Origin: Candidatus Bathyarchaeota archaeon B63
Lineage (GTDB): Archaea > Thermoproteota > Bathyarchaeia > Bathyarchaeales > DTEX01
NCBI GenBank assembly: GCA_001593845.1
Contig: LUCF01000004.1
Coordinates: 1 to 36,831, forward strand
Reading direction: 5' to 3'
DNA: 36,831 nt
In this document: positions 16,473 through 24,690 of the stretch, in pieces
How the letters are laid out: each line of letters opens with the position of its first letter
How positions within the stretch are numbered: position 1 is the first letter of the stretch
Made by a program: the position numbers and the translations under genes
Notes under the pieces: model-generated
Told to the model about the DNA's origin: nothing
Databases searched by the model: none
What the model saw: only the letters and a program-made list of their open reading frames with translations

Positions 16473-17345
16473 TTGGATACGCATAAGCCCATCATACGCG
16501 AGATGCTGATGAGCTTTCTAAGGGAAGACTTGGGCATGGGGGACATAACCACATGGGCGGTCGTACCAGCCGATGTCAGCGTAGACTCACAGATAATTGT
16601 GAAGGAGGAAGCGGTCATCGCCGGCCTCCACGAGGCCTCCCTAATCTTCGAGATGGCGGGGGCCAAGTTCAAAGCCAGAGTCGAGGAGGGCGTGGAGGTC
16701 CCAGCTGGGACCATAATAGCCGAGGTGAAGGGGAGCGGCCGGGCTGTCCTCTCGGCTGAGAGGACTGCGCTCAACATGCTAATGAGGATGACTGGGATAG
16801 CGACTCTGACGAGGAGGCTCATCAATATGGTTCGGGAGGCCGGGCTTGAAGTGAGGATAGCCGCGACTAGGAAGACAGCTCCTGGCCTCCGATTCTTCGA
16901 TAAGAGGGCGGTCGTGATCGGGGGTGGGGATCCCCATCGGTTCAGGCTGGATGACGCCGTCCTCATAAAGGACAACCACGTCAGAATCGCCGGGAGCATA
17001 AAGGAGGCTATAAGGAGGGCCCGCTCAGCCGTTAGCTTCGCCAAGAGCATAGAGGTTGAGGCCCGAACGGTTGAGGAGGCATTAGAGGCGGCTGAGTCCG
17101 GAGTCGACATCATAATGCTTGATAATATGTCCCCAGAAGAGGCGGGGCGGGCGATCAGGATGCTTGAGGAGGTGGGGCTCAGAGATAAGGTGATGATCGA
17201 GATCTCTGGGGGGGTAACTGAGGATAACTTGCTTGAGTATGCGAGGCTCAGGCCGGAGATAATCTCGTTGGGTTTCCTGACGCACTCCGTCAGAGCCGTT
17301 GACATGAGCCTCGAAGTCGTCGGGATCCATGCCGGGTCAAGCTAG
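16473..17345 (+). CDS. nadC: Nicotinate-nucleotide pyrophosphorylase (quinolinate phosphoribosyltransferase)
   Basis: A 290-residue enzyme converting quinolinate and PRPP to nicotinate mononucleotide. Visible are EDLGMGDIT near the N-terminus, SAERTALNMLMRMTGIAT, RIAATRKTAPGLR with substrate-site Arg/Lys, HRFRLDDAVLIKDNH, EVEARTVEEA and IMLDNMSPEE, followed by EISGGVTEDN. The TTG at 16473 is supported by GAGGTCA eight bases upstream. It lies 63 bases after aspartate dehydrogenase and is probably cotranscribed. Its end overlaps the convergent trm1 end by nine bases. Confidence 0.95.
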   Translation: MDTHKPIIREMLMSFLREDLGMGDITTWAVVPADVSVDSQIIVKEEAVIAGLHEASLIFEMAGAKFKARVEEGVEVPAGTIIAEVKGSGRAVLSAERTALNMLMRMTGIATLTRRLINMVREAGLEVRIAATRKTAPGLRFFDKRAVVIGGGDPHRFRLDDAVLIKDNHVRIAGSIKEAIRRARSAVSFAKSIEVEARTVEEALEAAESGVDIIMLDNMSPEEAGRAIRMLEEVGLRDKVMIEISGGVTEDNLLEYARLRPEIISLGFLTHSVRAVDMSLEVVGIHAGSS

Positions 17346-18530
17346 GCTCTTAACGGCCTCGACGACGACCCTTGCAGGCGCATCCGTCTTGATCCCCCTC
17401 GTATTAAAATGGGTCGGCTGGGCCTCAAATCCCCCTCGAGATAATTTCTCGATGACCCTCCAGAGAGGTGGAGAGGGCAGATTAAGCCTATCGCTTATTT
17501 TATCGATCACGAAGTAGGTTGCAGGCGCATCCGTCTCCCCCTTAACAAGCCTCAGGAGCCTTCTGACCCGGCCGTCCAGCCCAGCTCGGCCCGCGGCGAT
17601 CCTCTCCATCTCTCCGCAGATGTCTCCGTTGGATAATCTCCCAAGCCAGAGCGGCCCGGCTGCCCTTAGGGAGCCCCCGCATTCCGGGCATCTCTTGGAT
17701 AGAAAGGGAGACACGTCGCGGATAGCCTCCCTATGGAAGCAGCTGAAGCAGTGTAGGATGTACCCCATCTCCCCGAGGCTCTCATCCGCCCTCTTGGCGC
17801 CGTGGATCAGCGTGGCATAGGCCCTTACATAATGCTCAGATTTGTGGCTGAAGAGGACCCTTATGCCGATCTCATGCTTGGCAGCCGCCCTGGCTAGGAC
17901 GCCTATCATGAGCCTCAAGCCTATCTCGTGGCAGTACTCGGTCCTGAGGGGGAGGCCGCCGTACTTCCTGAACGCGGCTTCCGGGTGTACGCCGCACAGG
18001 GGAGCCATATCGGTCGCCGTCATGGCTAGGAGCCCCCCATCCCTCAGTGCCCTGACCGCTGAGTCTAAGAACCGAACCGGAGACCCAAATGGGTCAATAT
18101 CGATGCAGTCGAATCTCCTATGAGGCGCGGCGTGTCTATTCATGAAGAGATTCGCATCCTCATTTAGGACGGATACGTGCCCAGTCAAGCCGTTAATCTC
18201 AACGTTGTACGCAGCCATCTTGAACGCCACGGGATTTATATCGTTCATGTAGACGTGTCTAACCCCCTCTATCTCCAAGGCGAACCTTATCCCCCTGACC
18301 CCGCAGCCGGCCAGCGGCTCAGCAATCAGTAGCTCCCTCCCCAAGGTCCTCTGGTATGCCTGCACTGCGAGTACGGCCACATCCCTGTTCAGCTTCATGG
18401 CAGGGTTATAAAAGACCGGGGCCTTGGAGGGGGCGTATTCCCAGGGCGCCCTCTTGAACTCTTCGAGCCTCGGAACGGCGAGCCTAGCCGCTCCCTCCCT
18501 TATAAACTCAACCGGGAAATCGAACCTCAT
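17337..18530 (-). CDS. trm1: tRNA (guanine26-N2)-dimethyltransferase
   Basis: A 397-residue Trm1, which uses SAM to methylate G26 of tRNA. The SAM-binding AGCGVRGIR is at 74-82 and the catalytic DIDPFGSP at 144-151. A zinc site of two CxxC pairs (CFSC 261-264, CPEC 281-284) precedes the C-terminal winged region, as in archaeal Trm1. Length is typical. Start ATG 18530. It is transcribed against nadC with a nine-base overlap of the 3' ends. Confidence 0.95.
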   Translation of the reverse strand: MRFDFPVEFIREGAARLAVPRLEEFKRAPWEYAPSKAPVFYNPAMKLNRDVAVLAVQAYQRTLGRELLIAEPLAGCGVRGIRFALEIEGVRHVYMNDINPVAFKMAAYNVEINGLTGHVSVLNEDANLFMNRHAAPHRRFDCIDIDPFGSPVRFLDSAVRALRDGGLLAMTATDMAPLCGVHPEAAFRKYGGLPLRTEYCHEIGLRLMIGVLARAAAKHEIGIRVLFSHKSEHYVRAYATLIHGAKRADESLGEMGYILHCFSCFHREAIRDVSPFLSKRCPECGGSLRAAGPLWLGRLSNGDICGEMERIAAGRAGLDGRVRRLLRLVKGETDAPATYFVIDKISDRLNLPSPPLWRVIEKLSRGGFEAQPTHFNTRGIKTDAPARVVVEAVKSLA

Positions 18531-18689
18531 CCATATAGACCTCTCAGTCTGAATAAGCTAGGGCATCGTGCATACGCTGAGCCCTTCATCACATGAGACG
18601 ACGAGCCTCCGTATCTGTCCCTTCTCATTTATTACGTTTCTATGTGTACACTTAATATTCTAATGGGCATTTATGAATCGAGAGGAAGG

Positions 18690-19775
18690 ATGAATCCGTC
18701 AGAGAGGGTTCTTGCAGCTCTAAACCTCGAAGAGCCCGACGTCGTCCCCATAGGGGAGATAGGCTACGACCTGGGAAGACTATCATCGATTCTCAATATC
18801 CCTCTGGATGAGAGGATGAAACACGATGAGAGAGACGTCAAGATGAGAGTGGAGGTCCTCACCCGCTTCGTCGAGGCCCTCGACTTGGATATCGTCCCAG
18901 CCAATCCGAGCCCCCCTGAGGATGGGCCTAGAATCAGATGGTTAGACGAGGAGACATGGATCGACGAGTGGGGGGCCAAGTACCGGTATAAGAACGGAAT
19001 AAGCTGGTACGTGGGCCCGGGCTTGGATGACCCTGAGCAGATCTGGGAGCTTGAGCCGCCTGACCCCAATGCCCCAGGGATTATGGATGAGCCTAAGCTT
19101 CTAGTAGAGAGGTTCAAGGGCAGGAGGGCGGTGGCGGGCATCATACCAGGCCCTAAGATGCCATACCTGGCGAGGGGGATAGATGGCTATAACATCGACC
19201 TCTTCAGGAGGCCTTCCCTAGCAAGGAGGCTCATGGAGATGGCGACGGACTACAACACCGAGTTGGGTAAGAGGCTCATAGAGGTAGGTGTGGACTTCAT
19301 AGTCATGACCGGGGATGTCGCTTATAGGAGAGGCCCCCTAGTCTCGATTAAGCACTTCAGGGAGGTATTCGTCCCGGCGATCAGGGATCCAGCTAGGACA
19401 TTTCATAGGTTCGGGGTTCCGATGGTGAAGCATACTGACGGATACATCGAGCCGATAATCGAGGACCTCGTAAAGACGGGGATCAACGGGCTACACTCGA
19501 TCGAGCCGGCCGCTGGCATGAACATCAGAAGCGTCAAAGAGAGGTTTGGGAGCAAGATATGCCTCTGGGGAGGCGTGGACCTCTCCTACACGCTCTCTCT
19601 GGGCACGAGGGAGGAAGTAATAAAAGAAGTAAGGGACCGGATCTCCTCTGCTGCTCCGGGCGGGGGTTACATACTCAGCTCGTCTAATAGCTTCTCAACG
19701 GCGGTGAAGTTCGAGAACTTCAAGGCGATGGTCGAGGCGGGGAAAGCATATGGGAGATACCGGCCGCAGGGATGA
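18690..19775 (+). CDS. Uroporphyrinogen decarboxylase (URO-D) superfamily protein
   Basis: About 361 residues of the URO-D/MtaA superfamily, which includes haem-pathway decarboxylases and corrinoid-protein methyltransferases. The N-terminal MNPSERVLAALNLEEPDVVP and C-terminal GGVDLSYTLSLGTREEV with GGGYILSSSNS are typical. At the site where MtaA/MtbA methyltransferases have HxCG zinc ligands this protein reads KHTDG, so the zinc Cys is absent. The usual URO-D N-terminal Arg pair is also not evident. It is therefore an uncharacterised branch. ATG 18690 follows GAGGAAGG directly and fits the family start; ATG 18642 is longer but unsupported. It ends four bases from the convergent lactonase. Confidence 0.82.
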   Translation: MNPSERVLAALNLEEPDVVPIGEIGYDLGRLSSILNIPLDERMKHDERDVKMRVEVLTRFVEALDLDIVPANPSPPEDGPRIRWLDEETWIDEWGAKYRYKNGISWYVGPGLDDPEQIWELEPPDPNAPGIMDEPKLLVERFKGRRAVAGIIPGPKMPYLARGIDGYNIDLFRRPSLARRLMEMATDYNTELGKRLIEVGVDFIVMTGDVAYRRGPLVSIKHFREVFVPAIRDPARTFHRFGVPMVKHTDGYIEPIIEDLVKTGINGLHSIEPAAGMNIRSVKERFGSKICLWGGVDLSYTLSLGTREEVIKEVRDRISSAAPGGGYILSSSNSFSTAVKFENFKAMVEAGKAYGRYRPQG

Positions 19776-19779
19776 GCCG

Positions 19780-20862
19780 CTAGGGAAGCGGGAGAAACTT
19801 TATGCAGACCGGTGCTGGAACCTTCGTCTCCTCCCCCGTCGGCTCAAGCATACCAGTCTCCCGGTCTATCCGGAACCCAACGATGTTATCTGTGTCTTGA
19901 TTTGCGACGAGAAGGAAATCGCCGGAGGGGTCTATGGCGAAGTTGCGTGGGGACCGCCCCCGCGTGGACTCGTGGCCGATGAGGCTAAGCCTCCCGGTCT
20001 CCCCATCTATCCTGTAGATGGCGATGCTGTCGTGTCCCCTGTTTGAGCCGTAAAGGAACATGCCTGAGGGGTCGACATGGATATCCGCCGGGTAATTCGC
20101 CCCCTCGTATCCATCAGGGAGCGTGGAGACCGTCTGAACTGGTTTAAGCCTGCCGCTTTCCCTGTCGTATGAGAAAGCGATGATCGTTGAGTCCAGCTCG
20201 TTTATCACGTACGCGAACCTCTCGTTCGGGTGGAAGGTGAAGTGGCGGGGGCCGGCGCCGGGCTGCGTTCTCACCCAAGGCTGATCGTTCGGCTTCAGCT
20301 TCCCCCTCTCCACATCGAACTTGTAGATCATTATCTTGTCTATTCCGAGGTCCGCGGCGTAGACGTACCTGTTCGAGGGGTCAACGACGACGGAGTGCGC
20401 ATGAGGCCCCATCTGACGTTTAGGGTCTATGCTGCTTCCTTCATGCTGGATTATATCGGTTGCTTCTCCAAGGCTTCCGTCATCCATCACCGGCAGGACG
20501 CATAGGCTGCCGCTGGAGTAATTTGCGGTGAGGACGTACCTGCCGGTCCCATCGACTGTTACATAGCATGGGGAGGTGCCCCCTGAGGGTTTACTGTTTA
20601 AGGGTGTCAGTTCCCCGGTCTCCCCATCTATCATGAATGAGCTCACCGCACCTGACCTTCTACCCATGAAGGAATGAACCTCATTAACCGCGTAGAGGCT
20701 GCCCTTCTGAGGGGAGATCGCGAGGAACGATGGATTATTCAAGTTAACAGCCTTCCCCGCCGGCTTGAGGCTGCCTGTCTCCGGGTCCATCACGTAAATG
20801 TATATTCCCTTGCTTCCCCTACGGGTGTAAGTCCCGACATAAACGAGCATCTTCTCAGCCAC
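19780..20862 (-). CDS. pgl: 6-phosphogluconolactonase-like seven-bladed propeller (YbhE/Pgl family)
   Basis: A 360-residue lactonase-family beta-propeller. Repeated blade motifs include MDPETGSLKPAG, IDGETGELTPL, FDVERGKLKPN, YDRESGRLKPV and IDRETGMLEPTG. The GPHAHSVVVDPSNRYVYAADLG and GAGPRHFTFHPNERFAYVINE blocks contain the conserved His/Arg/Glu of the family. It would hydrolyse 6-phosphogluconolactone or another sugar lactone. There is no signal peptide. GTG 20862 with GGGGGGT upstream is chosen; ATG five codons later is possible. No pentose-phosphate partner is nearby, so the true lactone is unproven. Confidence 0.85.
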   Translation of the reverse strand: MAEKMLVYVGTYTRRGSKGIYIYVMDPETGSLKPAGKAVNLNNPSFLAISPQKGSLYAVNEVHSFMGRRSGAVSSFMIDGETGELTPLNSKPSGGTSPCYVTVDGTGRYVLTANYSSGSLCVLPVMDDGSLGEATDIIQHEGSSIDPKRQMGPHAHSVVVDPSNRYVYAADLGIDKIMIYKFDVERGKLKPNDQPWVRTQPGAGPRHFTFHPNERFAYVINELDSTIIAFSYDRESGRLKPVQTVSTLPDGYEGANYPADIHVDPSGMFLYGSNRGHDSIAIYRIDGETGRLSLIGHESTRGRSPRNFAIDPSGDFLLVANQDTDNIVGFRIDRETGMLEPTGEETKVPAPVCIKFLPLP

Positions 20863-21020
20863 ACTATACCCCCCATCTGGCGCCGTGATTACTCACCCTT
20901 CCCCATCACCATGCTAGGACTTATAAAGGGAAGCAGAGCAATATGAATCTTCCCGTGAAATCAGCCTCAGACGCATTACTCGGATAAAATCTAAAAAGGG
21001 GCGCTTCCTCTGTTAGATTG

Positions 21021-22013
21021 ATGGTTTCCAAGGAAGGGGGGTTCACAGTGGGGCTTAAAGAAATAGGCTGGAACGGCTTCCTAATCAGGGTGCCCGAGGA
21101 GATGCATTTCACGCGTCAAGGTGGGAATGCCAAGGAAGGGACCTTCGTAATAGAGTCTGAGGAAGGCATCATCGATCTTAGTTGGAGGCCCATTCAGGAG
21201 GAACCCCAATCTCTCCTCTCCGCCGTAGAGACGATAATAGATTATGCAAAGAAGGAGGCCAAAAAGAAAGGCTTGAAGTTCAGCATAAAAGAGAAGCAGA
21301 GGGTACTCGTTAACAAGCATGATGCATTCTACCTGCTTGTGAAATCCGCAGTTGAGGAGAGATACTATATCTGGCTATGCAAGGAAAGCGGCAGAATAGC
21401 CTCGGTCAGATTCATCTTTAAGGAATTCGATGAGAAAGCAAAGAGGATCATCAAGCAATTCCTAAGCAGCCTGAGATGCCATACGGATGGGAATAACGTG
21501 TGGTCCCTACTGAAGATCCGCTTCGAGGCCCCGAAGTCCCTCCTCCTGACTGAGTCGAGGTTTGGGGTGGGCCGAGCTCACATCACGCTGGCAGAAAAGG
21601 AGGTCTCCGCCCTTGAGGAGAGGACGAGGAGCATCCACGTTGATTACTTCTCCGTAGCGAACCTCATATTCAAAGATACATATCAAGACCCTGGAAGGTG
21701 GTTCGAGAAGAATTACAAGAAAGAATTTAGAAAGATGCTTAAGAAGTGGAGGATCAAGTTCGATACGATAGGCGAGAGGGAACTCGGGGGCCACAAGGCC
21801 GTAATAAAAGAGGCGAGGACGACCTCTGGCTTATTAACGAGGGGTTCCGAGATCTGCTCGGTCGCCTGCTGGTACTGTGAAGATATGAATAGGATGTATT
21901 CAGTCGCGGTCCGTTCGAGGATCGTTAGATTCGTGTTCCTTAAGAGGAGGCTGAAGGAGGAAGAACACAACGAGATGTTCGACAGTCTTCTCAGATCTTT
22001 CAAGTGCCATTAA
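21021..22013 (+). CDS. Unrecognised protein with an internal two-fold duplication
   Basis: A 330-residue soluble, basic, alpha/beta protein that I do not recognise. Counting from the ATG at 21021, it consists of two related halves, roughly 15-154 and 159-330. Each has an N-terminal beta-rich part (FLIRVPEE in the first, LKIRFEAP in the second), a Lys-rich helix, an RV/ERELGGHKA-type strand, and a helix ending LSSLRCH (148-154) or LRSFKCH (324-330), the last residues of the protein. The paired Cys-His ends are striking. No signal peptide or membrane helix is evident. Its convergent neighbour is a PqqD-like protein. ATG 21021 sits shortly after a TATA-like stretch; GTG 21048 behind GGAAGGGGGG is an alternative. 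Confidence 0.7.
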   Translation: MVSKEGGFTVGLKEIGWNGFLIRVPEEMHFTRQGGNAKEGTFVIESEEGIIDLSWRPIQEEPQSLLSAVETIIDYAKKEAKKKGLKFSIKEKQRVLVNKHDAFYLLVKSAVEERYYIWLCKESGRIASVRFIFKEFDEKAKRIIKQFLSSLRCHTDGNNVWSLLKIRFEAPKSLLLTESRFGVGRAHITLAEKEVSALEERTRSIHVDYFSVANLIFKDTYQDPGRWFEKNYKKEFRKMLKKWRIKFDTIGERELGGHKAVIKEARTTSGLLTRGSEICSVACWYCEDMNRMYSVAVRSRIVRFVFLKRRLKEEEHNEMFDSLLRSFKCH

Positions 22014-22079
22014 GCTTGAACTAAGAAGGCATACGGCTATACAGGGATGGCTTTCTGATTAGACCGGCTCCTTGAGTGG

Positions 22080-22095
22080 GGGAAGAGGCCTTCCC
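22080..22095. terminator. Hairpin between convergent genes
   Basis: A perfect six-base stem GGGAAG/CTTCCC with loop AGGC in the gap between the duplication protein and the PqqD-like gene, placed to stop transcription from either side. Confidence 0.4.
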
Positions 22096-22106
22096 GTCAT
22101 CATTTA

Positions 22107-22583
22107 CTATCGCCCAGTTTTCTTCAGGGCCTCCTTTTCGAGGCGTTCCTTGAGTTCCTCAGGAACGATGAAGGCTATCAGTCCACGTTTAACCAGACTA
22201 TTCAGGTAAGTCTCCAGCGAGATCTCCGCCTCCCTTGCCAGGAACTTATATTTCTGGCAGAGGAAATCAATGATCTCCTTCGTCGTCCTCTTTCCGTCGC
22301 ATAATTCCCAGACCGTTGACCCGATAACATCCAGTTGTATCCGTCTCTCCTCCGGCGTAGGGAGTATGCGGGAGAAAAAGCCCTTACGTCTAGTTCTCCT
22401 CCTCTTTTGGCCCTTCTCCTCCTCCCCGGTCTTCTTCATGGGGATGGAGATTTTGATCTCGCCCTTCTCGTTCTTCTCCCACTTGATGATCGGGTTCCGC
22501 AGCGGCCTCAGCTTTAAAAACTCGCTTCGACTTATCCTCGGCCCCTCCGGCTTCTTCCTGCGCCTCAGCTTGCCCAGTATCAT
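22107..22583 (-). CDS. PqqD-like protein with basic linker
   Basis: A 158-residue protein whose core fits the PqqD family (peptide-binding chaperones of modified-peptide pathways): LRPLRNPIIKW near 25-35, then LDVIGSTVWELCDGKRT (84-100), EIIDFL, REAEISLETYLNSLVKRGLI (117-136). Between the two conserved parts is a very basic stretch (about 50-72). ATG 22583 is chosen because GGAAGGG precedes it and a TTTTAAAG TATA element lies about 40 bases upstream; the open frame continues further 5' to 22709 but lacks support. No radical SAM or precursor-peptide gene is adjacent, so the partner is unknown. Confidence 0.72.
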   Translation of the reverse strand: MILGKLRRRKKPEGPRISRSEFLKLRPLRNPIIKWEKNEKGEIKISIPMKKTGEEEKGQKRRRTRRKGFFSRILPTPEERRIQLDVIGSTVWELCDGKRTTKEIIDFLCQKYKFLAREAEISLETYLNSLVKRGLIAFIVPEELKERLEKEALKKTGR

Positions 22584-22756
22584 CGTCCCTTCCGTCCCAA
22601 ATGAAGAGTATGTAAAGTTCTTTAAAAACTTAATAACTGGGAGAGACCTGAATGAGGGCTCGGAATAAGCTTTTAAGCGGAGATGAGGAGTTCTTATCCC
22701 GTACTCCAAACGGATCGCGGTTAATGACGAGTGGATGGTAGCAGACTAAAACCAGT

Positions 22757-24640
22757 ATGGCGGGCCTCCATATGATAATCTTCCAGCCTCACGGAAAAAG
22801 AATAGCCGCCGCCCAAGGGGAGACCCTGCTGGATGCGGCTAAAGACGCGGGGATCGCCGTAAACGCGCTCTGCGGCGGAGCCGGCCTATGCGGAAAATGC
22901 AGAGTGATGGTCCTGCGGGGTGAACGGAACTTATCCCCACCTACGGAGGCTGAGCGGAGATCGCTCTCAGAGGAGGACATCTCCAACGGCTTCAGGCTTG
23001 CCTGCCAGGCGACGGTCAGTGGAAAGGGGCCGATCGTGATCCTGGTCCCGCCGGAAAGCCGGGCTGAGAGGCAGAGGCTGCTCCTAAGAGGCTTGGAGGA
23101 GAAGATCAGCCCCCAGCCAGCTGTGAGGGAGCTCAACATCCGCCTCAAGGAGCCCTCCCTGAAGGACGTCGTTGCGGATGTGGATAGGCTTCTCAGGATC
23201 CTTGAGTCAGAGGTCGGCGCGAAGGTTAAGATCGATTACGAGGCGATGATCAGGGTTCCGCATGTCCTCCGGCGGGGTGGATGGCGGGTCTCCGTTGTGC
23301 TCTGGAGGGATCGGGAGGTAATCTCAGTTGAGCCTTCCCCCACCGGTCTGTACGGCTTCGCAGTTGATGTTGGGACGACGAAGCTAGCCGGGTACCTCGT
23401 TGACCTGAGGAGCGGAAGGGTCGCGGCGGCGGCCTCGATGATGAATCCCCAGATAGCGTATGGGGAGGACGTGATCACGAGGATAAAGTTCGCCTCGGAG
23501 GGTGAGGGAAACCTCAGGGTTCTCAGCCGAAGCATAATCGAGGGGATCAATAACCTCATCGGCGAGGCCTGCGGGAAGGCTCATGTATCCACGCGTGAGA
23601 TATACGATGTGACGGTTGCGGGGAACACCGTTATGCATCACATTCTCCTAGGCATCCCCCCGAATTATGTTGCGTTGATGCCCTACCCCGCGGCTCTCCA
23701 GTCGCCGGTCGATGTGAAGGCTAGGGAGCTGGGCATAGATGTGAACCCAGGAGCCTACGTTTATGCCCTGCCCACGATAGCCGGGTTTGTGGGCGGAGAC
23801 GCCGTCGCCGACATCCTGGCCACAGGCATCCACACGGCCGAGGAGATCTCGATGCTGATTGACATCGGGACGAACACGGAGATAATCCTCGGCGACAGGG
23901 AGAGCCTCATCGCCTGCTCATGTGCATCAGGCCCGGCCTTCGAGGGGGCTCACATAAAGCATGGGATGAGGGCGATAAGCGGAGCGATCGAGCATGTCTG
24001 GATTGACCCGGAGACCCTTGAGGCTGGATATAAGACGGTTGATGATGAGGAGGCCAGGGGGATCTGCGGATCCGGGATAATCGACGTCATAGCTGAGATG
24101 CTGAAGGCCGGACTGATCGATCAGAGCGGAAGGTTAAACAGCGAAGCTGAGACTCCTAGGCTGAGGGGGGATGGAAACTCAGCTGAGTACGTTGTAGCGT
24201 GGGGGGATGAGACGGCGAACGGCCATGACATAGTCGTAACCCAGAACGATGTAAGGGAGATACAGCTCGCGAAGGCCGCAATATACACGGGAGCCTCGAT
24301 CCTGATGAGGCATAGGGGGGTCCGGCCGAACGATATCCGTAGGGTCTACTTGGCCGGGGCCTTCGGGAACTACGTGGATCCCCAGAACGCCAAGATAATT
24401 GGGATGTACCCGGATGTTCCCCTTGAGAGGGTCAGATTCGTGGGGAACACAGCTGGCTCAGGCGCCAGGATGACCCTCCTCTCCGTCGAGGCTAGGAGGG
24501 CGGCTGAGGAGATCGCTGGGAAAGTTAGGTACGTCGAGCTCGGCGCAGACCCGGAGTTCCAAACGGAGTTTCTCAAGGCGACTTATCTGCCTCATAGGGA
24601 GCCTGAGAGGTTCCCAAGCGTCATCGCGCTGCTAAAGTAG
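22757..24640 (+). CDS. RACo-like ferredoxin/ASKHA ATPase (corrinoid protein activator family)
   Basis: A 627-residue protein. The N-terminal 2Fe-2S ferredoxin domain has Cys39, Cys45, Cys48 (CGGAGLCGKC) and Cys83. A linker follows, then an ASKHA-type ATPase region starting with VDVGTTKLAG (203-212) and continuing with VAGNTVMHHILLG, LIDIGTNTEI, GICGSGIIDVIAEM and YLAGAFGNYVDP. This is the architecture of RACo and related reductive activators that return Co(II) corrinoid to Co(I) in methyl-transfer systems. Its usual corrinoid protein and methyltransferase are not adjacent, though two URO-D-family proteins are in the window. ATG 22757 is used; ATG 22772 is an in-frame alternative. Confidence 0.88.
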   Translation: MAGLHMIIFQPHGKRIAAAQGETLLDAAKDAGIAVNALCGGAGLCGKCRVMVLRGERNLSPPTEAERRSLSEEDISNGFRLACQATVSGKGPIVILVPPESRAERQRLLLRGLEEKISPQPAVRELNIRLKEPSLKDVVADVDRLLRILESEVGAKVKIDYEAMIRVPHVLRRGGWRVSVVLWRDREVISVEPSPTGLYGFAVDVGTTKLAGYLVDLRSGRVAAAASMMNPQIAYGEDVITRIKFASEGEGNLRVLSRSIIEGINNLIGEACGKAHVSTREIYDVTVAGNTVMHHILLGIPPNYVALMPYPAALQSPVDVKARELGIDVNPGAYVYALPTIAGFVGGDAVADILATGIHTAEEISMLIDIGTNTEIILGDRESLIACSCASGPAFEGAHIKHGMRAISGAIEHVWIDPETLEAGYKTVDDEEARGICGSGIIDVIAEMLKAGLIDQSGRLNSEAETPRLRGDGNSAEYVVAWGDETANGHDIVVTQNDVREIQLAKAAIYTGASILMRHRGVRPNDIRRVYLAGAFGNYVDPQNAKIIGMYPDVPLERVRFVGNTAGSGARMTLLSVEARRAAEEIAGKVRYVELGADPEFQTEFLKATYLPHREPERFPSVIALLK

Positions 24641-24674
24641 GAGGGATGCCCATCCCGGCGGGGCATGCCGTTCT

Positions 24675-24688
24675 AGCCTTATAAGGCT
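24675..24688. promoter_or_regulatory. Perfect palindrome containing a TATA core
   Basis: AGCCTTATAAGGCT is a perfect 14-base palindrome ending two bases before the longest start of the aminotransferase. If its TTATAA is the TATA box, transcription would begin near 24708 and the real start would be GTG 24721 or 24724. Confidence 0.4.
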
Positions 24689-24690
24689 CC

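Noticed and set aside
22584..22709. Longer N-terminus for the PqqD-like protein
   Set aside because: The extra 42 codons cover the TATA-like element and leader, while ATG 22583 has a ribosome site and matches the conserved start of the protein.
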